Of a DNA stretch of 64,000 bases, positions 38,815 to 48,700 are shown in pieces (within the stretch, counting starts at the first letter, position 1; every line of letters begins with the position of its first letter). The position numbers and the translations under genes are program-made. Source of the stretch: Litoditis marina (lineage: Eukaryota > Nematoda > Chromadorea > Rhabditida > Rhabditidae). Below the pieces are notes generated by a model. The model ran no database searches. It worked only from the letters and a program-made list of their open reading frames with translations, and had not been told where the DNA came from. The stretch lies in contig OZ038434.1 of NCBI GenBank assembly GCA_964036275.1, positions 16,915,879 through 16,979,878 of the forward strand, in the 5' to 3' direction.

Positions 38815-39347
38815 AATTCATGAAAAAGTGGGGGCCCAACGAATGTAAGATTTGTCTTCTGCTGTGCGCCCCTTAGACAACTACTCTCAAATGGAACAGC
38901 TACTGCTACAAAAACCGAAAAATACTAATATACTCAAGTATAACTGTTCATTACAAACATACAAAAGTCGTAAAATATTTTTTCAAACCTGTAAACTAGA
39001 ATCTACAAGTCACAGCTGCGAAAGAGAGAACAACTTTTGAATAATATGACAAACGTTATAGCACCTAGAATTGAAGTAATGACAAAAAATGCCAACCATT
39101 GTGTACAAAACCAGGAACTCTATAATTGAGTAGGTTGAGTTAACATCTGTGATTTGTAGATTCTAGTTTACAGGTTTGAAAAAATATTTTACGACTTTTG
39201 TATGTTTGTAATGAACAGTTATACTTGAGTATATTAGTATTTTTCGGTTTTTGTAGCAGTAGCTGTTCCATTTGAGAGTAGTTGTCTAAGGGGCGCACAG
39301 CAGAAGACAAATCTTACATTCGTTGGGCCCCCACTTTTTCATGAATT
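38815..39347. mobile_element. 533-bp foldback element
   Basis: Arms of about 205 bp, 38815-39019 and 39143-39347, are nearly perfect reverse complements (termini AATTCATGAAAAAGTGGGGG). They surround a 123-bp unique loop. No coding frame for a transposase, so non-autonomous. Flanking duplication not resolved. Confidence 0.9.
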
Positions 39348-39404
39348 TTTCTCTTTTTGTATACATGCCGTAGGTATGTGGTTTGATCTGTACGGTGCAG
39401 ATAA

Positions 39405-40052
39405 AATTGTTCTCTTGATGAACCACTTGTCAAGTATTACCATCATTCGGGAAAAAAATATGACGTCAACATTGCAGTTCTAGAAACTTACTTCATCTGC
39501 CCTTCAGAATCCCAGAATACGTCATGTTTGAATGAAGTTTCATCGTGAATTGACCATTTTTAAGAAACTTCCAGCATTCGAAAACATATTTCACGTCAAT
39601 TTATATTAAAAGTTGACGTCATCTGGCCTTCTGAATTCCAGAATAAGTCATATTTAGATTGAGTTTCACCGTTAATTGACCCTTTCTAAGATATTACCAT
39701 CATTTGAAAATATATGTGACGTCAACTTTGCACTTTTCAAAAATGACGTCATCTGGTCTCCAGAATCCCAGATTACGTCACTCTTAGATTGAGTTTCACC
39801 GTTAATTGACCCTTTCTAAGACATTTTCAGCATTTGAAAATATATGTGACGTCAACTTTGCACTTTTCAAAAATGACGTCATCTGGTCTCCAGAATCCCA
39901 GAATACGTCACTCTTAGATAGAGTTTCACCGTTAATTGACCCTTTCTAAGATATTACCATCATTTGAAAATATATGTGACGTCAACTTTGCACTTTTCAA
40001 AAATGACGTCATCCGAGCTCCAGAATCCTCGATGACGTCATCAGTAGAAGAC
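39405..40052. repeat. 130-bp minisatellite, 5 units, with nine TGACGTCA sites
   Basis: Units start at about 39405, 39537, 39663, 39793 and 39923; the last three are almost identical. Perfect TGACGTCA octamers occur at 39461, 39614, 39717, 39744, 39847, 39874, 39977, 40004 and 40033. Each unit reads GTTTCACCGTTAATTGACCC ... GACGTCAACTTTGCAC ... TGACGTCATCTGG. Confidence 0.92.
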
Positions 40053-40338
40053 TTACATCTAAATCGATGTCAGTTCATGTCGTGGTATCATACTTCAAAT
40101 TTTGCTTGAATTGGTTAGGACTGAGCTGAGTTATAACGCAATTTGATTTACCCCGACAGAGAGGGCGAGAGAGTGCACGAAATGAAGAGACGCAGAGACA
40201 TTTTAAAAGACCTATAACTTGATGAAAAATAATTTTTTTCGAAAAAAAGTTTGCGCCCCCAAGGTTTGAGTGGGATATCTATCGTGTCCCAAATTTTCAG
40301 TCAAATCGGTTCACACATAAAAATTTCCCAGAAGTGCG

Positions 40339-40340
<2 letters not shown>

Positions 40341-40407
<67 letters not shown>
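40341..40407. repeat. (CA)n microsatellite
   Basis: 67 bp of perfect CA dinucleotide repeat, about 650 bp upstream of the METTL9 start. Confidence 0.95.
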
Positions 40408-40409
<2 letters not shown>

Positions 40410-41058
40410 CGGAAGTTGGCGGTCTGCATGAAGCGCATAACGTCATAACTCGGCTCAAACTTAATCAATTTTGTTCAAATTTCGAACATAGCTTGTAAAT
40501 ATGCCATGAAATATCAACAAATCAAAAACAGTTTTGATTTGCACGTTTGGGCCTTCTTGAGGGTGAACTAAAAAAATGAAAGCGCGCATTAGCCGGACCA
40601 AAGACAAATCTCGCACAGCGCTTCGCGCTGCGCGCGATAATAAGGAGAGCGAGAGGATAGGATAGGAGGGCGAAACTCAAAAGTTTGAGTTTAATACAAC
40701 GCTCTCTGCCCGCGACCGTGTGTAAATCGCAGGCACTCACGTCGTGCATGTATTTTACGTTAGATGAAATCAAACGAAATTGCGTGCTGCAATCGCGCGA
40801 TTGACTAATCTAAATAATAATAAGCAACGTACAATCAATTCATTTTTCAAAATTAATTCTCTCCTTTGTTGGCGTTTCTTTGCCATTCTATTCTTTACAA
40901 AATTTCACTTCAGTAGACAAGATTGTCGGCTTTGGGGTTGAAACGTACTTTATTTTGTTTCAACTTTTTAAAATTTGTTTAAATTTTATAGCTTGTCTTT
41001 AATTTGTTCTATCTCTGAATTGAAGCAAGAAGTATATCTTTTCTTTGTAGATTGAAAT

Positions 41059-44000
41059 ATGCCATTACGTCTATATCGCGGCCAGAAAATCTCTCAAATG
41101 CTTCTGGACCGGCAAGCGGCTGAGCAACAGTTGCTCATTATGGATCGGGCTCCATGGTATACTCCAAATGTGAGTTTCTTTCATCGCACCCAACCACAAC
41201 CCGTTATGAAGAACAACAGTTGCGAACTACGATTGTTAATAACTAGTCTCGTGGAAGTTTGCATGTTATCATTGGACACAAATTGGTCTGTTTTTACTAT
41301 GAGCAGGTACACACTTGTCATCCTCGAATCAGGAGCTGGTTCCACTTTTCCTGACGATTGATTCAGAAAAACTTACAAAGGATTGGCTCTCAAATGAAGT
41401 GTGTAACGAAATAGAGCTGGGAGCAGTATCACTGTATCACCCACAGTTTTCTCAAATGCACACTTAGTACGTACCTGTGTCATCATAGTTGGTTTACATT
41501 CGATCTGTAGTAGTAGTATGTAGGTGTGTATACAAGCTTTTGTTTAAAGGAAAGTCTAGTGTCGGAGCAACTGTGGTCCACATTTCACTTGCTGTTTTTG
41601 GATCCCGACACACAATTGTTCCTCGATGTATCTACCACAACAAGTGGATCTTACTGCCTGCAGGTAGTACTACTTTTTCCTGGGGTTCAAAGACCTATAG
41701 TTTCAAAAACGCAAATGAAAAAGTTTCATTTCTTCTTTATCTACTTCCACATAATTTCTTGCATATTACGCTGTCGCTGTGTGTTGTTCGAGAGTGTTTT
41801 GGAAATCTTAGTCATGATACATGACCAAATGCTTGCGCTTTTCCCGGATGTACAGTTGGTTTGTTGGTTACATTATATATTGCAGATTTGGTACGCTGTT
41901 ATGTCAGCAGTGTTCTCGGTTTTTATCTCCAAAACATCGATCAATGGAGTTCTGAATAGAGGTGAGTCCTCAATGAATACAATTATTCAAAATTAGACGT
42001 CTACATATGATGTTGATATGTGGTGTGATTATCATATTATCAACGATTACTTTTCAGGTGGAATGTTTCTCTTCTCCGACAACCAAATAAGAGATTTCCT
42101 GCAGGTGCCACCCGAGTGGGACCCCACCGGGAAGAGGGTGAGTATTCCCATTTTTTTTGACGTCATGCGTAAAACGGAGCTCAAGATACAACAGTCTGTC
42201 AAGTTTGGGTTGAATGTTGAATGGAACTTGGCCGAGTTTTTCATTTTCCTTCAGTTACTCGATCTGGGAGCAGGTGACGGAGGAATAACAAAGGTTCTTG
42301 CGGGATTGTTCGAAGAAGTTCATGCCACCGAGATGTCTAAGGTTCGTCTCTCTCTCTCTTTTCCCTCTTTTTCTCTCTCGCTCTTTCTCTCTCTCTCTCT
42401 CCAACTCTCTCGGTCTCTCTCTCTCTCTGTCTCTCTCGCTTTCTCTCTCTCTCCGACTCGCTATCTCGTCTCTCTTCCCTCAACCTGAATTAACTCAGAA
42501 ATGACGAAAATAACTCCCAGTCCCCATTCAGGTGATGCAGTTGCGACTCCAGTACCAGGGATTCAATCTAGCCGATGTAGATGGATGGGCAGATGATAAT
42601 AAGAAATATGATCTCATCTCGGTTCTCAATCTACTGGATAGGTTCGTTATTTCAGTATGAAAAGTGAGCGTCGAATAACATCGTTTAAGTGACAAATATA
42701 TCCATTTCTAGTTCATCTTGTCTCTTCTTTTTTAGTGAAACCAGTTCAGTTTTACGAGTTTTATTCTTCCATTTTTCTGGCTCACTCTCACGAGCTCTCT
42801 CTTATAATTATAAATGGCAAAAGTTGACTGTTCTGAACGATCTGCTTAGAAATGACCGATTTTGGCTGCAGATACTGCCTAGCAAACTATTTGACGTGGT
42901 AATCATAAAATCTGAAGCTTTGTTCACATGTTCATCAAGCTTTACTCAAACGCTTTGCTGTTGCACGAAAATAGTTTTCTGCAAAACCCGATCATCTAAA
43001 TAAACGGAAAATTTCTTTCCAGACATTATAATCCGCGTAAATTGCTGGCTGACCTGCATAGAACTGCTCTGCGATCGAAATGTCCGGTTCTCATGGCTGT
43101 CGTACTTCCCATGAGACAATACGTGGAGTTTCATCCGGATAAGAAAAGTACTAGGCCAGGTTAGTTTTCGGTTGTTTACTTGTTACGATGACAATATGAA
43201 AATAGTGCAGGTGGCTCATTAGGCGACTCTTCATTCATTAGTTCGTGTACAGGAGTATGTCAAACAAATGAGTAATCAAACATGAAGAGAAAATTATAGC
43301 TGTTGTAATATCTAGAGTAAGTTCCGCTCTCCACAATAACGTTCTCATTCCTTTTCTAGCGATTATCAAATTATCGATTTTTTTTAAATGGTGGTCACAC
43401 CAACACCGTGGTGTGTCCTTGGCGAACTCGTGAGTGAAATAGTTCCTGTCCACATTACAGATGTTCAATTGCAACTGAGCGGGAGAACGTTTGAGGAACA
43501 CGCCTCGTCTCTCGTCGAAACGGAGTTCATTCCCGCCGGTTTTGAAGTTATACGATGGACAAAGTTGCCATATCTCTGTGAGGGAGACTTTAATAAAGTA
43601 TGTTTCACTCAGTGCTTTCATCAATGAAGTATATAAGACGGTTCCAACTGAATTTTTTTTCAAAATTCAAAGTATTCACGGAATCCTGTCAATCTGTGAA
43701 CGGGAACTTTTTCTTGCGCTTTGCGGTCGAAATGACACAATTTTAGGTTTCTTGTCAACGCGATGTTGGCATTTGACAGTGAGATTCAGATTCTTTTGGC
43801 AAATGCTAACTGAACGGAGTTCGCTTGTCACTTGTCACCCGAAGGGATCATCTTTACCATTTGCCATTTGCACTGATTCATTTTGACACGTGCCAAACCG
43901 TTGAGAGGATTCGAACCCTCGACCGTTGGGCCAAAAGCAAGCGCACTACCACTACACTAAGGGAGCACCTGGATTTGAAAAGAATGGACCGCGCTATATA

Positions 44001-45577
44001 TAACCCCGCCGCAATTGTTCAGATTAATGTTGCCACACATGAGTGTATTAAAAGGGATCAGTTTATTAAAAAAATCAATTTTCATAAATATAAAACGTGA
44101 ATTTAGAAGCTGAACACACCAAAAAAACATTCCAGCTAGTTAAAAGCCAGTAGCAACTTTTCGCCCAACATCGCAGGTTTAAGTGTTTACTGTATTCCCT
44201 TTTCCGCTTCTCGTTTTTTCTTTCAAAGAATCGCACCCATAATTCGATAATCTATTCTCATCCCGTTATGAATATGCCCGCCCCGGTGTGTGTACGAACT
44301 GTTCGCGCTCTAGAATGTAGCCCGCTTAGTGTAGTGGTAAGCGTCTCGCTTTTGGTGTGGCGGGGTCAGGTTCGATTCCCGCATGAGGCAAAACCTGATT
44401 GACACGTGTCAAGAAAGAGGATCGTTTCTGGCAATTGTCAGTGTTGAGCAGTGATAATATCACTTGCCAAGTGTTGAGCAGTGATAGTATCACTTGCCAA
44501 ACATCAATATCCATGTTGGCGCTTGTCATTTGGGTTGGCTCTAATATTTCCCAGATACAACAGCAACTTTGACAAGATAATGGTTTACGTGTCACACCCA
44601 CTCCGTTGACAACATTTTGATAAAAAAACGGAAATTTTGAAAAAATTTAGTTGGACCCGTCTTATATGTAGGTGTGAGGGCGTATTTACATGAAATAATA
44701 TATAGTTTTCCAACACCGATGACTCTCAGCTTCATTTGCATTCAGTATTGCTCACCTTCTATGAGTAACAAAATTTTGATTCTACAGGGAATTCAAATTG
44801 TCTAGGTATCAAGAAAAACTCTATACATTCTATCTGTATTATTTCGAAACGTTTATCTATTCTCTGACTGTTGGATGATCGACATATCAAACTGTTGACT
44901 AGAACACCTAGGGAAAGGCCGGTTTAAACAGTTGGTCTGGCCTACTGTGTTTGTAGTTTGATCCTTTTCTGCTTTTGCCTCGCTTATGGAGATCAAACTA
45001 CAACTATTTTTCATCCTCAATAGTCGCCATTTTCGCGAGAAAGACAGGAAGGGCTCGATTGATTGAGCGACGCAGGGCGAACGGTAGTTGATAACATACC
45101 AGCGGGCGAGAGTGTGTAGATCAAATATATGCAGATGAGCTGGCCGCTCGCCATACCCCGCCCCTAACCAAATTGACCCTACGCTGTTCACAACAGTTTG
45201 ACAAAACCTATTGTTGTGATCATCATACATACATATCACATTATCATCAAAACGTCTTGTATGATGATCACCGTATCGAAACGACGCGAAATGAAACAAT
45301 TAATATGGAATATGAGAATATTGTTGTTGGTTCCAGCCTGGGGTTGTTAATCGAGTTGAAAATTTCGAGTTTTCCAGTTTGGCGAAAAATCGAGTTTTGG
45401 GAAATTTCGAGTTCGACTCGACTCGCGAATTTTCGAGTTTTTTCGAGTTCGACTTTAACAACCCTATTCCAGCCGTTCTACCGCCTTTCGGATGCACTCT
45501 TTCTCCTCAGGGCAGTTCCAGTACAGGGACAGACGGACTTCACATCTACCGCAGAAGTTTTCCACGAAGAGTTGTAG
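41059..45577 (+). CDS. metl-9: METTL9 / DREV protein-histidine N1-methyltransferase
   Basis: SAM-dependent methyltransferase orthologous to METTL9, which makes 1-methylhistidine in His-x-His motifs. Exons 41059-41169, 41550-41663, 41886-41961, 42058-42137, 42255-42341, 42532-42641, 43023-43159, 43461-43597 and 45473-45577 close in phase to 318 residues, the same length I recall for human METTL9. The N-terminus is MPLRLYRGQKISQMLLDR. SAM motif I is LLDLGAGDGGITKVL at 128-142. A second family signature, YDLISVLNLLDR, is at 182-193. Others are VLPMRQYVEFHP and WTKLPYLCEGD. Intron 8 (43598-45472) is swollen by two tRNA-headed SINE-like elements and a MITE that ends 6 bp before the exon 9 acceptor. 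Divergent from the unrecognised gene, convergent with the ZC2HC1 gene. The symbol is inferred from orthology. Confidence 0.95.
42342..42480. repeat. CT-rich tract in METTL9 intron 5
   Basis: Pyrimidine-rich CTCTCT sequence starting just after the exon 5 donor. Confidence 0.85.
43660..43975 (-). mobile_element. tRNA-headed SINE-like element, copy 1
   Basis: On the minus strand a head at about 43971-43903 reads CTTAGTGTAGTGGTAGTGCG (A box) and GGGTTCGAATCC (B box). It is followed by a tail with GGCACGTGTCAA, GGCAAATGG, GACAAGTGACAAG and CATTTGCCA. The T and anticodon stems do not pair well, so it is not a working tRNA gene. It shares head and tail motifs with the oppositely oriented copy at 44321. 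Confidence 0.65.
44321..44605 (+). mobile_element. tRNA-headed SINE-like element, copy 2
   Basis: The head CTTAGTGTAGTGGTAAGCGT and a perfect B box GGTTCGATTCC (about 44325-44390) are followed by GACACGTGTCAAGAAAG and GGCAATTGTCAG. A 30-bp tandem duplication around 44442-44500 and CTTGTCATTTGG follow. The head pairs poorly as a cloverleaf. Same METTL9 intron as copy 1, opposite strand. Confidence 0.65.
45331..45474. mobile_element. hAT-like MITE (TAGGGTTGTTAA family), copy 3, on a splice acceptor
   Basis: Element 45339-45466 (128 bp) starts TGGGGTTGTTAATCGAG and ends TTAACAACCCTA. It is flanked by a perfect 8-bp duplication TTCCAGCC (45331-45338 and 45467-45474). The duplicated octamer contains the acceptor TTCCAG of METTL9 exon 9; the downstream copy is the one that keeps the frame. 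Confidence 0.94.
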
Positions 45578-45705
45578 ATGAACTTGGCAACTTTATTTGT
45601 TTCCTTTTTTCTATTTGGGTCTCAAATTGGGTATATTTATAGTCTGATTTTCCAAGAAAGTTCTGTTTTAGACATTAGGAACTTCATGTTTATATGATGT
45701 TATTG

Positions 45706-45715
45706 TTTATTTATT
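45706..45715 (-). terminator. poly(A) signals of ZC2HC1 gene
   Basis: On the minus strand AATAAATAAA, two overlapping AATAAA, lies 18-27 nt after the TAA stop at 45733. Confidence 0.75.
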
Positions 45716-45732
45716 CAAAAATCTAAGTTTTG

Positions 45733-48700
45733 TTATGTTTTTCGTGTTGTTCTACTAGTAGACGTTGATCGTTTCCCTTCCCTTGTTTTCGGCGTTTTCG
45801 GCGTAGTCTTTGAATCCCAGCCGTCGTTCCTTGCTTTAGCCGTTCTGGGAGGACCACTGAAAATATTTATAGTTATTTATTCAAGTTTAGTTTCTAAAGT
45901 TGATAATATAGTAATACATTTTTATTGTTTCTGATTGGTTTGACTGTTGTATCACAATGTAATGTTTTTTTAGAAAACGAACATGGTGTATTGACGAGGT
46001 GTAGTCTTCGACGTTCCTAAGTGGACTCCTACAGTACGTATTCAGACTTTCTGATTACTTTCAAATTGATAAGTGAGTTTTGTGAATTTGGTTCACACAA
46101 CACGTAATATAGATGAAAAATATGATGCAACAATCCACAATGCATTCAAACCCATTACTAGGTTGACAATGGGTCTACAATTTTTGATTCCCTACTCAAT
46201 GAGTCCACGTAGCAATGAAGACGTACTAGAAATCAATTTCACGTGAAAAAACAGGAACATCTGTGCATGGCGGCATTTTAGATTTTCACTTGACTATTTT
46301 AGTATCACAGTTTTCAAGTTCCGGGGAAAGTCGAGTTATCAAGTTTTACTCCACTTGAAAGATTGCGATTGCCCTTATGGGTATGTGAATGCACAAGAGA
46401 AGTTTCGAGAACATAATATGCAGGGGCAGACAGACTCTGGTTTTGTTCTCTCGCATCAGAGCGATGAATAGTTCTCACGCTTTCCCTTCCATCTGTCAGG
46501 GTTTGCACACAATTTCTACCTAGACATGTATAACATGAAATCAATTAATTGTAGTTTGATCTGTGTACACATCAGAATCACAACCAAAACACAACCGGTT
46601 CAAAGTACAAACACAGCACACCGGCATGTCTCCATCTGGCCTTCCCAGTGGGTTTCCTTCGCATCTGAACTCAACCGAAAATTCAAAAGTCCTATTTTGT
46701 TTTTACTTACCGGGCTTACACTTTTGTCTCCATTGGTGTTTAACTAATACAACATGAACTTGACCCACTCTTTGTGTACTCGCTGTTCATTCGAAAGCAA
46801 CTGAGTACTGTAGGAGTCCACGTCAGAATGATGTAGACTATATGTGAGATCACACGCACTGATAAGTTTAAATCATTATTAAGTACTACAGGAGGACCGA
46901 AGTCCATTTTATTTATTTTACTATTGGCTCAAACGCGGTAGCATTTCCAAGTTCCCTACTCAAGATAATCTTACAAGTGGTTCATCAGTTGTACTAGGAG
47001 TCAAATGAATAGCCACGTAAACTTACCATTCTAATGAGGCATTGTGCACTTTGTTATTGCACGCTTTTATGTTCTGCTGTGTTTACCATGTTTCACGTGA
47101 CTGAGCGATTGACTAACAGTATACCTGTACCGAGTACTGTAGCATTGGAATCGCCAGACCCTCATCAGAAATTGATGGGACACTTTTTATGAGGTGATCC
47201 TATCTGATATCTACGGGGAACTCCCATCATCCCAGTAAATACAGGGTTCTCACCTTGGATAACATGTAAAACTTCAGTTGCAATGGGACAAACAAACAGT
47301 GCGGGGGAAGCGTTTATACACATTATATCTTGCAAATAAAACCGTTGAACATGCTTGCAAACAATTTGGTCACACTGGAACACTGAAATGAAAAGAGCAC
47401 ACGGTGAAGGGTAGATTCTAGATTCAGACGGGGATGTGACGGCGGGAGGGGTGGGACACTGTCATTCTGGAAACCACACGGATGAGGCGCGCTTGTGGAC
47501 AGACATACTACTCGTCATTTCCGGCAAGACGTTGACAGCGTGTTGAATACAAACATAGTTCCGGCTGTTTTCATCATGGTGTAAGCAAATCATACTTAAG
47601 AAAAACTATATTTTCACTGGAAACAATTTCTCCAACATGACATCTACCGAAACACTACTAATAAAACACAATCAACACGCTGCCAAACTCTCACTGGGGA
47701 ATCACGACAACTAAATCTAGCGAATCTCTCGACGAGAACTCTGTGAATTCACACAGTGGTGAGCAAATGAGAGCTGAAACAAAATAAAACTATTTCTTTC
47801 ATATGTTCTATCCCAAGTTCTTCCACATTCTCATACGACGTATCGTTGGTTCAACGCCACAACGATAGTGTTTGTTCATCAATGATTTTGTGGATCATTT
47901 TCATTTTCCTCCGAGAGAATACAATACTTACGGTGTCTTTAATCGGGATGCTGCTGGCGTCCTGGGGGCGGAATTGCTGCGCCTAAACGGGTGGCAGTTT
48001 ATAACCGTCTATTCACACGTTAGTATTTGTTCACACTGCAGATAGATGCAAATAAACTCGTCCTACATATCTACAAACTAGGTTACTAGGGTGGTGGTCA
48101 CAGTTAAATAAAGGAGACTCCGTAGCAAATCCGTGGCAGTCGTGAGCTTGTGTTGGTATTTCATCGTTTCCTTAATTTTGACAACAGGGGTAAAAAAGCA
48201 GCCAGATGAAGCAATATACACCGTAGAGTCGTGCTTCAGAAACAGAGAACACTAGAACGTACTTGTTGGGTGTGGGTGGCATTCCGTGTCGCGGCTGCGT
48301 CGCCGATTGGGTGGTCGTTCGCGACGGCGACTGACGCGACTGCACCATGCCACGGGTGTCCAGCGATCTGGATCAAATTAACTTCACACTCTGACTGCGA
48401 ATACAGAATTTATTTCACCAACTAAGACAGAAAACGACATAATCAACTACACATTACGAGCGTGTCAGTTTATTTGCTGCCATGAGATGTAAAAAATCAT
48501 CATACGCTGAAAGTTTAAATGACCGTATGTCAAATTGAATCTATAACAATAGACCGTAATATGATCTCAAAATTCAAAAAAGTCTAATAAGGACTATAAC
48601 TTAGTCGTGTTATAGGTATCGACTATTCCGTACCACCTCAAGAAGTCCGTCAAACAGAAAGTGCAGCAAGTTTGTATTGAACTCGGGTCATTTGGAGCGA

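Larger units (their letters stand above)
38332..41058. other. divergent intergenic region
   Basis: Shared upstream region of the unrecognised gene (-) and METTL9 (+). It holds a foldback element, a TGACGTCA minisatellite and a CA microsatellite, each listed. The last 500 bp before METTL9 (about 40540-41058) includes a GC-richer block with CGCGC motifs near 40600-40640 that could be the core promoter. Confidence 0.6.

Noticed and set aside
39405..40052. CRISPR-like array
   Set aside because: Units are 130-bp tandem copies with no distinct spacers, in a eukaryotic genome; it is a minisatellite.
43900..44395. Functional tRNA genes
   Set aside because: A and B boxes are present, but the T, anticodon and acceptor stems have several mismatches by hand folding.
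45337..45577. Use of the upstream duplicated acceptor for METTL9 exon 9
   Set aside because: It adds 136 nt and shifts the frame away from the conserved FYRLSDALF end; the downstream copy preserves it.
47165..47383. 72-residue minus-strand frame as an extra ZC2HC1 exon
   Set aside because: Joining at nearby acceptors hits a stop within a few codons; the exon at 45856-45733 fits the phase and the basic tail better.
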